Shown here: positions 15,536-23,169 of the stretch, piece after piece
Layout: the number at the start of each line of letters is the position of its first letter
Position numbering within the stretch: position 1 is the stretch's first letter
Assembly: GCA_937896295.1 (NCBI GenBank)
Contig: CALBME010000217.1
Coordinates: forward strand, 1-26,054
Direction of reading: 5' to 3'
DNA from: an uncultured Micavibrio sp.
GTDB lineage: Bacteria; Pseudomonadota; Alphaproteobacteria; Micavibrionales; UBA1664
DNA: 26,054 nt
The notes under the pieces: model-generated
The model's input: the letters and a program-made list of their open reading frames with translations, nothing else
What the model was told of the DNA's origin: nothing
Databases searched by the model: none
Position numbers and translations under genes: made by a program

Positions 15536-16423
15536 TTACCCTTCCAGGAACAACTCGTCGCGCTCGCTCACATGGGTGGCGATGCTTTCGCGCAGTTTGA
15601 CCATGGCGCGTGATTCCAGCTGGCGGACGCGCTCTTTCGATACACCAAGAACTTTGCCCAGCTCATCCAGCGTAACCGGTTCGTGGCTTAAGTGACGTTC
15701 GCGGATGATGCGCTGCTCGCGTTCCGACAGTTCGGACAGCGCTGCGTTCAGCCATTTCGAACGGCTCTCGCGGTCCTTCATGCCGATGACGACATCTTCC
15801 GGGTTCGGCGCGTCGCTGGAAATCAGCGACTGCAATTCCGTATCGCCGTCTTCACCGACGCTCATGTTCAGGGACTGGTCCCCGCCCGAAAGGCGCAAAT
15901 CCATGTTTTCGACGTCGCTGGCCGAGACGCCAAGATCCTTGGCGATGCTGGCGCGGCCCTCTGCGGACAGATAGGGTGAACCCTGATCGTTCGCGATTTT
16001 GGCTTTCAGGCGGCGCAGGTTGAAGAACAATGATTTTTGCGCCGATGTCGTACCGGTGCGCACGATGGACCAGTTGCGCAGGACGTAATCCTGCATGCAG
16101 CTGCGCACCCACCATGATGCATAGGTGGAAAAACGCACGTCGCGGTCCGGATCGAAACGGTTGACCGCCTCCATCAGGCCGATATTGCCTTCCTGGATCA
16201 GGTCGCCCAGCGGCAGGCCGTAATAACGGAACTTGCCGGCCATCGCCACGACCAGACGTCGATAGGCGCCAATGATCATCTGCATGGCGCGTTCGTCACG
16301 GTGGTCGCGCCACGCGCGTGCATATGCCTGCTCGTCTTCCTTCGACAGCATGGGCACTTCCATCGCCGTCCTGATATAGCTGAGGTTAGCGCGGTGTGTT
16401 TGGGGATCGTCGATATGTGCCAT
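15536..16423 (-). CDS. rpoH: Heat-shock sigma factor RpoH (sigma-32)
   Basis: RpoH directs RNA polymerase to heat-shock promoters. The 295-residue product has the group layout: region 2 with GDLIQEGNIGLMEAVNRFDPDRDVRFSTYASWWVR (about 73-107), and the RpoH box QKSLFFNLRRLK (129-140), which separates RpoH from other sigma factors. Region 4 ends in a helix-turn-helix (LDELGKVLGVSKERVRQLESRAMVKLRE). I chose the ATG at 16421-16423 because AAGGAG lies five bases upstream; the frame extends 7 codons further but without such a site. The 5' leader can fold a stem that hides part of this site. A degenerate phosphatase-like gene lies upstream on the same strand. Confidence 0.96.
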   Translation of the reverse strand: MAHIDDPQTHRANLSYIRTAMEVPMLSKEDEQAYARAWRDHRDERAMQMIIGAYRRLVVAMAGKFRYYGLPLGDLIQEGNIGLMEAVNRFDPDRDVRFSTYASWWVRSCMQDYVLRNWSIVRTGTTSAQKSLFFNLRRLKAKIANDQGSPYLSAEGRASIAKDLGVSASDVENMDLRLSGGDQSLNMSVGEDGDTELQSLISSDAPNPEDVVIGMKDRESRSKWLNAALSELSEREQRIIRERHLSHEPVTLDELGKVLGVSKERVRQLESRAMVKLRESIATHVSERDELFLEG

Positions 16424-16473
16424 GAGAACTCCTTTGCCTGACACTGGAACCTACGTGTGGGACAAGGCAAAGG
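16424..16473 (-). promoter_or_regulatory. rpoH 5' leader hairpin covering the Shine-Dalgarno
   Basis: In the rpoH transcript CCUUUGCCU (16473-16465) can pair perfectly over 9 bp with AGGCAAAGG (16439-16431). Its last bases are part of the AAGGAG ribosome binding site, leaving only the final AG unpaired. The 25-base loop contains a further possible ACAC/GUGU pairing. The start codon lies 8 bases past the stem. rpoH translation in E. coli is controlled by mRNA structure that melts at high temperature, so a thermometer is a natural hypothesis. Confidence 0.5.
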
Positions 16474-16487
16474 TTTCACCCCAAATC

Positions 16488-16515
16488 GAATTATTTTGAG
16501 GTCAGGTCAGGGCAA
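16488..16515 (-). promoter_or_regulatory. Weak candidate promoter for rpoH
   Basis: On the minus strand TTGCCC (16515-16510) and TAATTC (16493-16488) are separated by 16 bases, about 90 bases before the rpoH start. The spacer contains the tandem TGACCTGACCT. Matches to sigma-70 consensus are only partial, so this is a suggestion. The rest of 16516-16606 shows no gene. Confidence 0.25.
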
Positions 16516-16606
16516 GCCTGCGGCAAATTGTGAACGGCGTGTAACAGCTGATATAGGCGCGTATGAAGATGCGTCGAGTCGCACGCTGTTATTAAAGGAT
16601 AATATA

Positions 16607-17452
16607 TTAAGCTTCGAAGATCTGGCCGACGCTGGCGTCTTTGGTCCACGACGCACAGGTGAGGGACCCGCCAAAGCCGCAACCATTATCCATCGTGGCT
16701 GTCACGCAATTTATGTAAAGTCCGCGGCGCTGCGGATCATACCCGCGCACGACTCGCGCATAAGGGTCGTAGGCATCGGTGATGGTCTGGAAATCATCGC
16801 CGCCCCACCAGAAGCGATCGCCCTGGTCTTCCAGCGGCAGGTCGATCTTCACGCCCGTATTCACGAACAGCATGGGCTTGTCGCTGCTGTCTTCGGTAAA
16901 GGCAGCGCGTTTGAGGCTGCCGAAAAACGTATCATGCCCTTCGCGGCGATAAACCATCTGGCGGACGAAATGGGTCCAGCGCGCAAGGCGGTTGGGGTCG
17001 GCGGCGGCGGCGTTCAGGCCCTCGCGCATGTCGATGCCATAAGATTCCAACGTGCCGGCCAGTCCCTGATCCAGCATCCATTCGTACACCATCCACGGGG
17101 TGGAGGCGAACTGCAGCTGGAAAATACGGGACAGAAGTTCTTCCTGCTGGCCGCGCAGGTAAACGAAATCGGTGGGCTGCATGCCCGCAATTGCCAACAC
17201 CATGCGGCGGAAGGCCAGGATTTCATCAATGACCGGGGCGGAATCGGACCCGTGGCCGATGTAGTTGCCCAGGTAGACGATGCGATCGCCGGGGCGGATC
17301 TGCGGCACCAGTGCGTCGTGCAGTTTGCGCAGGCGGCTCACTTCGCCGTGAATGGAGGGGATAGTCCAGACGCGTCGTGCGCCCTTGAGGCTGGCGAAAC
17401 GAAAATCGACGGAGCGCTGAAAAGCGGCCACAGGGACGACAGGTTTGGACAT
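16607..17452 (-). CDS. Metallophosphatase-fold protein with degenerate active site
   Basis: The 281-residue protein has the layout of the phosphoprotein phosphatase/ApaH metallophosphoesterases, but its metal-binding motifs are changed. GDxHG reads PSIHGE (Ser33, His35). GDYVDRG reads LGNYIGHG (Asn63, Gly66, His67). GNHE reads RGQQEE (101-104). The following VHAG-type histidine reads VNTGV (Asn198), and GHTP reads GYDP (Tyr238). Only His35 survives of the usual ligands. The frame is intact, at normal length, with normal codon use, so selection probably maintains it in another role, such as binding a partner. There is no signal peptide. It lies between carD and rpoH on the same strand, with about 190 bases on either side. 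No strong ribosome binding site is visible. Confidence 0.8.
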   Translation of the reverse strand: MSKPVVPVAAFQRSVDFRFASLKGARRVWTIPSIHGEVSRLRKLHDALVPQIRPGDRIVYLGNYIGHGSDSAPVIDEILAFRRMVLAIAGMQPTDFVYLRGQQEELLSRIFQLQFASTPWMVYEWMLDQGLAGTLESYGIDMREGLNAAAADPNRLARWTHFVRQMVYRREGHDTFFGSLKRAAFTEDSSDKPMLFVNTGVKIDLPLEDQGDRFWWGGDDFQTITDAYDPYARVVRGYDPQRRGLYINCVTATMDNGCGFGGSLTCASWTKDASVGQIFEA

Positions 17453-17589
17453 TTGAACCGGAAATCAGGGACTTATTGGGAAGTGATTCGATCGAACCAC
17501 AACTAATTGTGCCTGACCCGCGATTCCTCTGTCCAGCGCCATGCATAAGAAAAATCAAACTTTCTGCGTGCCGGGGTGAAATGGCGCAT

Positions 17590-17625
17590 AAAACAAAACC
17601 GGCCCGCATTTCTAGCGAGCCGGTT
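17590..17625 (-). terminator. Rho-independent terminator of carD
   Basis: On the minus strand AACCGGCTCGC (17625-17615) pairs with GCGGGCCGGTT (17607-17597), 11 bp with one G-U, around a seven-base loop. It is followed by TTGTTTTA. It lies 22 bases past the carD stop codon, so carD transcription likely ends here and the phosphatase-like gene has its own promoter in 17453-17589. Confidence 0.88.
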
Positions 17626-17646
17626 TCTTCACAAACGAATGGTTTT

Positions 17647-18573
17647 TTAAGCGGCCTGGGCCAGTACCGTTTCCAGATGCTCGACGGCCTTGGCTTCGGC
17701 GATACGCTGGACAGCCGCGACTTCGCGGGCCAGACGCTCGAGCGCCGACTGATAGATCTGGCGTTCCGAGTAGGATTGCTCGGTATCGTCTTTCGGGCGG
17801 CGCAGGTCGCGAAGGACTTCAGCAATCTGGACCGGATCGCCCGAATTGATCTTTGCTTCGTATTCCTGGGCGCGGCGCGACCACATGGTGCGTTTGATCT
17901 TGGCCTTGCCGGTCAGGGTCTTGAGCGCGTCTTTCAGGCGGTCGCCGGACGACAGCTTGCGCAGACCTGCGGTCTGGGCTTTCTGGACCGGAATTTTAAG
18001 GCGCATGCGGTCTTTTTCAAACGAGATCGCGTACAGCGTGACGGTCAGGCCGGCGATCGACTGCGTCTCAACGCCTTCGATGGTGCCAACGCCGTGGGCC
18101 GGGTAGACGACATAGTCGCCGGCGCGGAAATCGATCGGGGTGTCATTGGCAGGACGCACGGCTGCCACCGGCGCACCGGGGCGGGGGGCGGCCATCATCG
18201 GGCGGGCATGGGCCTGGGCCTGCATGCCGCCCATGGGGCGTTGCTGCTGAACGATGCGCGGCGCCATCGGGTTCGGGCGTGCGGTCGTGTTCTGGGTCAT
18301 CGTGACGACAGGCGCTGCCTTGACGGACTGGGTCATGGTGCGGGTGACGATTTTAGGGGCAACCTTAAGCGGGGTCTTTTTAGCGACGGGGGCGGCGGCC
18401 TTTTTGGCAACCGGGGCGGCCTTCTTGACGACGGAAACCTTTTTCGGGGCGGGCTTGTTAACTTTTTTAGCCATTTTCACTTTCGCTACGGTTTTTTTGA
18501 CAGTCATCTTCGGTTTGGCTTTCACCACCGGTTTCTTGACTGCTTTAGCTTTGATTTTATTCGCTTTTTTCAT
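17647..18573 (-). CDS. carD: CarD-family RNA polymerase-binding regulator with long basic N-terminal tail
   Basis: CarD proteins bind the RNA polymerase beta subunit and promoter DNA, stabilising open complexes, notably at rRNA promoters. The 308-residue product has a typical CarD module from about residue 148: FRAGDYVVYPAHGVGTIEGVE (Tudor-like RNAP-interaction domain), then a helical C-terminal domain with MWSRRAQEYEAKINSGDPVQIAEVLRDL and QSYSERQIYQSALERLARE. Residues 1-145 are extra: first a Lys/Ala/Pro/Val region like histone H1 (about 1-75), then a Gln/Met/Pro/Arg-rich region (about 76-145). Usual alphaproteobacterial CarD proteins have about 165-190 residues. The ATG at 18571-18573 is preferred, with GAGG eight bases upstream; the frame extends 29 codons further without such support. 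Confidence 0.93.
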   Translation of the reverse strand: MKKANKIKAKAVKKPVVKAKPKMTVKKTVAKVKMAKKVNKPAPKKVSVVKKAAPVAKKAAAPVAKKTPLKVAPKIVTRTMTQSVKAAPVVTMTQNTTARPNPMAPRIVQQQRPMGGMQAQAHARPMMAAPRPGAPVAAVRPANDTPIDFRAGDYVVYPAHGVGTIEGVETQSIAGLTVTLYAISFEKDRMRLKIPVQKAQTAGLRKLSSGDRLKDALKTLTGKAKIKRTMWSRRAQEYEAKINSGDPVQIAEVLRDLRRPKDDTEQSYSERQIYQSALERLAREVAAVQRIAEAKAVEHLETVLAQAA

Positions 18574-18606
18574 CGTCTCTGCCTCACATATCGTCGGCTT
18601 GCAAAA

Positions 18607-18632
18607 GGGCAGACTCCGCCCGCCACGGCGGG
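18607..18632 (-). promoter_or_regulatory. Overlapping hairpins in the carD leader
   Basis: Two short GC-rich stems in the carD 5' leader use the same bases. One pairs CCCGC with GCGGG (18632-18619, loop CGTG); the other pairs GGGC with GCCC (18621-18607). They cannot form together. This may be chance in a GC-rich stretch. Confidence 0.25.
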
Positions 18633-18739
18633 GACCGCGACTTTTATACAAGCCATTCAAGCTTAGGTGCCCCTATTCTTAACAAAATTTTTAGGATTTT
18701 TCAATAAAATCCTCACCTTCCACCCTGAAAGCCCCGGAT

Positions 18740-19534
18740 TCACTGGCTCTGCGCCAGATCTTCGCTACGTTTTTTGGCCGCAAAAACGGCCTTTTCGAGG
18801 AGGGTGTCGAGGTTTCGATTCTGAAATAAAACATCTAGGGCGGCGGCCGTGGTTCCGCCAGGGCTGGTCACGGCCTTACGTAATGTATCGGGTGAGGTGT
18901 CAGCTTTGGCGGCCATCAGGGCGGCGGCACCGATCACCGTCTGACGCGCAAGCTGTTTGGCAACATCATCTGGCAAGCCACTGGAGATAGCTGATTTTTC
19001 TAAGGCTTCGGTCAATGCAAAAACATAGGCGGGGCCGGAGCCTGATACGGCGGTAACGGCATCCATCATATCTTCATCAGGAACTTGAACCACGTTTCCT
19101 AAGACTGAAAGTAAATGGACAACTATATCATTCTGTTTTGAATTGGTTTTTTCATTCAAGGTGTAGCCGGTAATACCCTGTCCGATCGCCCCCGGCGTAT
19201 TCGGCATCGCCCGGATGATGGGGCGGTCGCCAAAGTAATGCTTTAACGTGGACAGGGTAATACCCGCCGCGATGGACAGCACCGGAACGTCTGGCGACAG
19301 ATGCGGGGCAAGGGTGGCTGCCACGCTTCTCATCACCTGCGGTTTGATCGCAAGGACCACGACATCGAACGGACCGTCGATGCCGTCGATATCCGGGCGC
19401 ATCACGACGCGTGGATCAGTCTGGTCTGGTTGGCCAGGGTCGACGGCGACGACGCGGGTCACCTCCTGACCGCGCAGCCAACCCGCCAGCATGGCCGAGC
19501 CCATCTGCCCGCAACCGATCAATAAAATATTCAT
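18740..19534 (-). CDS. proC: Pyrroline-5-carboxylate reductase ProC
   Basis: ProC performs the last step of proline synthesis, reducing 1-pyrroline-5-carboxylate with NAD(P)H. The 264-residue protein has the dinucleotide-binding start ILLIGCGQMGSAMLAGWL, IKPQVM, the substrate segment IRAMPNTPGAIGQG, and the C-terminal signature VSGSGPAYVF with ALMAAK and TSPGGTTAAAL. The length is normal. It diverges from the DMT transporter gene and lies 166 bases before carD on the same strand. In related bacteria it often follows ubiK and ybjN, which here are far away. An 8-bp AT-rich hairpin lies downstream (18693-18713) but lacks a T-run, so it is not called a terminator. Confidence 0.96.
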   Translation of the reverse strand: MNILLIGCGQMGSAMLAGWLRGQEVTRVVAVDPGQPDQTDPRVVMRPDIDGIDGPFDVVVLAIKPQVMRSVAATLAPHLSPDVPVLSIAAGITLSTLKHYFGDRPIIRAMPNTPGAIGQGITGYTLNEKTNSKQNDIVVHLLSVLGNVVQVPDEDMMDAVTAVSGSGPAYVFALTEALEKSAISSGLPDDVAKQLARQTVIGAAALMAAKADTSPDTLRKAVTSPGGTTAAALDVLFQNRNLDTLLEKAVFAAKKRSEDLAQSQ

Positions 19535-19615
19535 GGCTCAAACTTATTGGTTTTTGCCATCAGGACAACATCTTTATCGGCGACAACAGATACGAAAAGG
19601 CGCCCGAAATTCCCC

Positions 19616-20611
19616 ATGGTCGAAACACCCGTTCACAATCCTGTCCGTATCTTTGTTTTTTCCATCCTCTCGGTGGTGTTCTTCGCCGGCATGAGCGTGT
19701 TCGTAAAACTGGCCGCTGCCCATCACGCCATCGTCGAAATCATGTTCTTCCGCAACGCCATGGCCATTCTGCCGGTGCTGATGCTGATACAGGCACACCG
19801 CGACGGCTTTGCCCTGCTGAAAACCCGCCGTCCTTTCGGCCACATCCTGCGCGGCACGGTGGGGACGGGGTCCATGGGGCTGGTGTTCTGGTCCTTTGCC
19901 CTGCTGCCGCTGGCGGATGCGACCTCGCTGCAATTCGCCATGCCCCTGATGCTGACGGCCCTGTCCGTGCCGCTGCTCAAGGAAGTGGTCGGCCCGTGGC
20001 GCTGGGGCGCCGTGATCGTGGGGTTCATCGGCGTTCTGATCATGGCCGCTCCGACCGGGGGCGATACCAACTGGTTCGGGATCGGGGTGGCGCTGGCCTC
20101 CGCCTTCACCACGGCCTGTACCATGATTATCGTCCGCCGGTTGGGCCGGACCGAACATGCCCTGACCATCGTGTTTTATTATTCCGTCTGGGGGGCGATC
20201 CTGTGCGGGGCGTTCCTGCCATGGTACTGGTCGCCCCCGACCTTCATATCCTTCCTGTATCTGGTCGGCACCGGCCTGTGTGGCGGGGTGGGGCAGGTCT
20301 TTATTACCAAGGCCTATGCGGAAGGACCGGCCGCTTATGTCGCCCCGTTTGGCTATCTGGCCATTATTTTCAGTGCCTTTTTCGGCTGGGCCATCTGGGA
20401 TTCCGTCCCTGCCTGGAACGTTCTGGCCGGAACGGGCGTGGTCATTGCCTCGGGCCTGTTCATCCTGTGGCGGGAAACCCGCCAGCGCCGCCACCTGGTT
20501 CAGGACGCGATTCTCGAAACCGCCCCGACTCAGGCGGACGAACGGGAAGAAACTGGACAAACCGACGATCCGGTGACATATACGCAACCGGGTAAAGAAC
20601 ACGCCGCGTAA
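19616..20611 (+). CDS. DMT-superfamily (EamA) transporter
   Basis: This inner-membrane protein, 331 residues from the chosen ATG at 19616, has two EamA repeats and about ten membrane spans (first ones around IFVFSILSVVFFAGMSVFV and MAILPVLMLI). Recognisable family features are the MFFRN segment after the first span, SFALLPLADATSLQFAMPLML, and the second repeat ending with FGWAIWDSVPAWNVLAGTGVV. A hydrophilic tail of about 50 residues follows. Exporters of amino acids or metabolites are common in this family, but the substrate cannot be told from sequence. The frame extends to a TTG at 19547, but that adds 23 residues of unlikely sequence. It diverges from proC and is followed by fdxA after 8 bases. 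Confidence 0.92.
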   Translation: MVETPVHNPVRIFVFSILSVVFFAGMSVFVKLAAAHHAIVEIMFFRNAMAILPVLMLIQAHRDGFALLKTRRPFGHILRGTVGTGSMGLVFWSFALLPLADATSLQFAMPLMLTALSVPLLKEVVGPWRWGAVIVGFIGVLIMAAPTGGDTNWFGIGVALASAFTTACTMIIVRRLGRTEHALTIVFYYSVWGAILCGAFLPWYWSPPTFISFLYLVGTGLCGGVGQVFITKAYAEGPAAYVAPFGYLAIIFSAFFGWAIWDSVPAWNVLAGTGVVIASGLFILWRETRQRRHLVQDAILETAPTQADEREETGQTDDPVTYTQPGKEHAA

Positions 20612-20619
20612 AGGGTATA

Positions 20620-20958
20620 ATGACCTTCGTCGTCACCGATATCTGCATCAAGTGCAAGTACACCGACTGTGTCGAGGTGTGCCCGGTCGACTGTTTCTAT
20701 GAAGGCGACAACATGCTGGTCATCAATCCTGATGAATGCATCGACTGCGGCGTGTGTGAACCGGAATGCCCCATCGACGCGATCAAGCCCGACTCCATCG
20801 ACGGTGCCGATAAATGGGTGGCCATCAACCGCGATTATTCGGCCATCTGGCCCAACATTACGCGCAAGAAGGCGGCACCTGCGGACGCCGATGACTGGAA
20901 AGACAAGACCGGCAAGTTCGAAACCGTCTTTTCTCCCGAACCCGGCAAGGGCGACTGA
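20620..20958 (+). CDS. fdxA: Seven-iron ferredoxin FdxA
   Basis: FdxA is a small electron carrier with one 3Fe-4S and one 4Fe-4S cluster. The 112-residue protein closely follows the Azotobacter ferredoxin I pattern. By analogy, Cys9, Cys17 and Cys50 hold the 3Fe-4S cluster and Cys21, Cys40, Cys43 and Cys46 the 4Fe-4S cluster; Cys12 and Cys25 are extra. AAGGG lies upstream of the ATG. In many alphaproteobacteria fdxA is next to carD; here the two lie 2 kb apart with proC and a transporter between them. It is likely cotranscribed with the DMT transporter gene. Confidence 0.96.
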   Translation: MTFVVTDICIKCKYTDCVEVCPVDCFYEGDNMLVINPDECIDCGVCEPECPIDAIKPDSIDGADKWVAINRDYSAIWPNITRKKAAPADADDWKDKTGKFETVFSPEPGKGD

Positions 20959-20992
20959 ATAATCCTATAGAGCTTCCGGTGAAAGCAGGGTG

Positions 20993-21484
20993 TCAGGCCA
21001 GCTTCCGGATATCTTCGTCTTTCAAATGGCCGGGCACGATGATGACCGGCACGGTGATCTGCGAAATACCCTTGGCCGTAAAGTAATTCACCAGTGGTCC
21101 CGGATGGCCGCGTTCAAGGCTGGCCCCCAGCACGATCGCAGCCAGCGACGGATTGCCCTTTGCAATCGCGACGATCTCGTCATGCTTGTGCCCCTCGCGG
21201 ATGATGAGGGACGGGGTGAAGCCGGATTCCAGGTTCACCTTCGCCGCCAGCGTTTCCATTTCGGTTTCGGCCCTGATGCGCGCTTCCTCGCGCGCGGCGG
21301 ATTCGATGCCCTGCCATTCAGTAAAGACCACCGGCTCGATGATGCGTGCCATGGCCACGTGCCCGCGGCGCAGCTTGGCCATGTGCACGGCGTAATTCAG
21401 CGCGACGGTAAACTCCTGCGTTTCGTCGGCAATCACCAGATACGTGCCGCCATCGCCTTCGCGTCTTTTGTTTTCTTCCGTCAT
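20993..21484 (-). CDS. Universal stress protein (UspA family)
   Basis: The 163-residue cytoplasmic protein has the Usp fold: YLVIADETQEFTVALNYAVHMAK at the start, a charged helix (EEARIRAETEMETLAAKV), IIREGHKHDEIVAIAKGNPSLAAIVLGA, and a C-terminal strand ITVPVIIVPG. The classical ATP-binding G-2x-G-9x-G(S/T) motif is not evident, so it may belong to the non-ATP-binding type. It is the third gene of the TauE/SafE operon, with three bases between it and the TIGR02186 gene stop. It probably responds to the same conditions. Confidence 0.9.
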   Translation of the reverse strand: MTEENKRREGDGGTYLVIADETQEFTVALNYAVHMAKLRRGHVAMARIIEPVVFTEWQGIESAAREEARIRAETEMETLAAKVNLESGFTPSLIIREGHKHDEIVAIAKGNPSLAAIVLGASLERGHPGPLVNYFTAKGISQITVPVIIVPGHLKDEDIRKLA

Positions 21485-21487
21485 GTT

Positions 21488-22210
21488 TTAGTCCCGTTTC
21501 AAAAGCACCGTGGCAAGCCAGCCGGCCACGATGGCCATGGCCATGCCTGCCAAACCATACAGGAACCCGTTTTGGGTGGCAAAACGGCGTAAATCCGCCG
21601 AAAGCCCCTCCGGCACGATTTCAAAGGGCACGCTGGTCTGCGCGACGATTTTGCCGTTCTCGAAAAGATAGGCCAAAACCGTGTATTCGCCAGCCGTCAC
21701 ACTGGCGGGAATGGCAAAGCGGGCTTTGAAAAGATTGGGCCCCGGATAGGTCAGGGGCACGACGTCGCGCACGAACAGTTTTTTATCGACCCGATTTTCA
21801 AACAGGGCGTCGACATAGGGTTCCTTGCCTTCGTCATCGGTGCGGCCAATGACCAGATTGTCCGCGCCGATCCTGTTTTCCCGAAGTACGGCCTCGGGCG
21901 CGATGGTATCAAGCGTGCTGGCGGCTGCCGTTTCATAAAAACTGGGAACGCCCTTAAACTCGCGCGAAGACGTGTTGGTCCATAAGCCGCCGACGCTGGT
22001 CTTGCGGCGCACGGTCATCTTGCGGGGCGGGCCCTTGACCACGATGACGACATCGCCCTTTTGATCCTGCGTGCCGAAAACGGTCAGGTTGGCGCCGGTG
22101 AAACCGGTGGTGACGCGGATTGTTTCGTCCGATACGTCGACGGTCAGTGCACGGGCTGGCGCGCTCAACGCGGTCAAAAACAGGACGGCGAGGGCAAGCG
22201 CGCGCATCAT
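21488..22210 (-). CDS. TIGR02186 family putative transmembrane protein (Alph_Pro_TM)
   Basis: The 240-residue protein has a Sec signal peptide (cleavage likely after ARA, about residue 21). The beta-rich periplasmic domain starts LTVDVSDETIRVTTGFTGANLTVFG, and one C-terminal membrane anchor (GFLYGLAGMAMAIVAGWLATVLL) ends in KRD. It matches my knowledge of the alphaproteobacterial TIGR02186 family, which has no known biochemical role. Features include the VVIVVKGPPRKMTVRRK and GLWTNTSSREF segments. It overlaps the upstream exporter gene by ATGA (22207-22210), so the two are translationally coupled. It may be a periplasmic partner of the exporter. An in-frame ATG also lies one codon later. Confidence 0.9.
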   Translation of the reverse strand: MMRALALAVLFLTALSAPARALTVDVSDETIRVTTGFTGANLTVFGTQDQKGDVVIVVKGPPRKMTVRRKTSVGGLWTNTSSREFKGVPSFYETAAASTLDTIAPEAVLRENRIGADNLVIGRTDDEGKEPYVDALFENRVDKKLFVRDVVPLTYPGPNLFKARFAIPASVTAGEYTVLAYLFENGKIVAQTSVPFEIVPEGLSADLRRFATQNGFLYGLAGMAMAIVAGWLATVLLKRD

Positions 22211-23121
22211 CTATGCTCCACCGTGATGGAGTAGGGATTGTCCGGCGGAACCACCAGCCCGTAACCCATGCGCAGGCAGACGAAAATAATCATGGCCGCC
22301 AGCAGAAGCCGCGCGGGCATGCCGCGGATATACTTGGTCGCGCGCAGGCCCAGGACCACGCCGATGACGGAGCCCAGGATCAGCAGCGCGGCCAGCATAA
22401 GGTCGATACTGTGCGACGTGACGGAATGCATAAGGCCTGACAGCGCGGCCAGACACAGCAGCTGTAAAAGCGATGTGCCGGTCACCATCAACGCGGGCAT
22501 GCCCAGAAAATAGATCATGGCAGGCACGACCATGAACCCGGCACCGGTACCCAGAATGACGACAAGAATGCCGCTGACGAAGCCGATGCTCATCGGCCCG
22601 ATCATGCTGATGTGAATGGACGATGCCGGATATTCCGTCTGGTAGGGTAGGGTCTTGAGCCATGTATTGACGCGGTTTTCGCGCGACTTGCCCCCGCTAT
22701 GACGCATGAAATAGGCGCGCGCGATTTCAATCAGCATGGAAATGCCGATCGTCCCCAGCAGAAGGGTATAAAGAACCGAAATGACAAGATCGATCTGGCC
22801 GAACCGGCGCAGAAGCTGGAAAACACCAAGCCCGAACAGCGAACCGCCCGCGCCGCCCGCCAGCATGTGCAGCGCGATTTTCACATCGATGCCGCGGCGT
22901 TGCCACTGGCTGATGACGCCGGCGGCTGATGATGCCACGATCTGGCAGGTCTGCGTCGCAACCGCCACCGTGGGCGCGATGCCGAAAAACATCAAAAGCG
23001 GTGTGGTCAGAAAACCACCGCCCACGCCGAAAAGCCCGGAAAAGAAACCGACGACGACGCCCAGGAAAACAATGGTCCCGGCATTCACGGATATTTCGGC
23101 GATAGGAAGATATACGGGCAT
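22207..23121 (-). CDS. Sulfite exporter TauE/SafE family permease
   Basis: This 304-residue inner-membrane protein has about eight membrane spans and belongs to the TauE/SafE (DUF81) family, members of which move sulfite, sulfoacetate or other organic anions. Family features are the N-terminal repeat VGFFSGLFGVGGGFLTTPLLM and the matching second repeat VSGILVVILGTGAGFMVVPAMI, with GTSLLQL and ALHMLAGG segments between. A long loop (about residues 125-165) separates the two halves. It is the first gene of a three-gene operon with TIGR02186 and a Usp. Its ATG lies 48 bases from the divergent SnoaL-like gene. The substrate cannot be determined from sequence. Confidence 0.93.
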   Translation of the reverse strand: MPVYLPIAEISVNAGTIVFLGVVVGFFSGLFGVGGGFLTTPLLMFFGIAPTVAVATQTCQIVASSAAGVISQWQRRGIDVKIALHMLAGGAGGSLFGLGVFQLLRRFGQIDLVISVLYTLLLGTIGISMLIEIARAYFMRHSGGKSRENRVNTWLKTLPYQTEYPASSIHISMIGPMSIGFVSGILVVILGTGAGFMVVPAMIYFLGMPALMVTGTSLLQLLCLAALSGLMHSVTSHSIDLMLAALLILGSVIGVVLGLRATKYIRGMPARLLLAAMIIFVCLRMGYGLVVPPDNPYSITVEHR

Positions 23122-23169
23122 GATTTATACTTAACACTAACTGAATTATTGTGGCAAAAACAGGGTAAC

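Noticed and set aside
16465..16484. Sigma-32-type promoter (CTTG near the rpoH leader) suggesting self-activation
   Set aside because: CTTG occurs inside the leader stem, but no matching -10 element lies at the expected distance.
18350..18573. Lys/Ala-coding region of carD as a tandem DNA repeat or recombination hotspot
   Set aside because: The similarity lies in amino-acid composition; I see no exact DNA repeat unit of constant length.
18693..18713. Hairpin AGGATTTT / AAAATCCT after proC as a terminator
   Set aside because: The stem is AT-rich and is not followed by a T-run on the minus strand, so termination there is doubtful.
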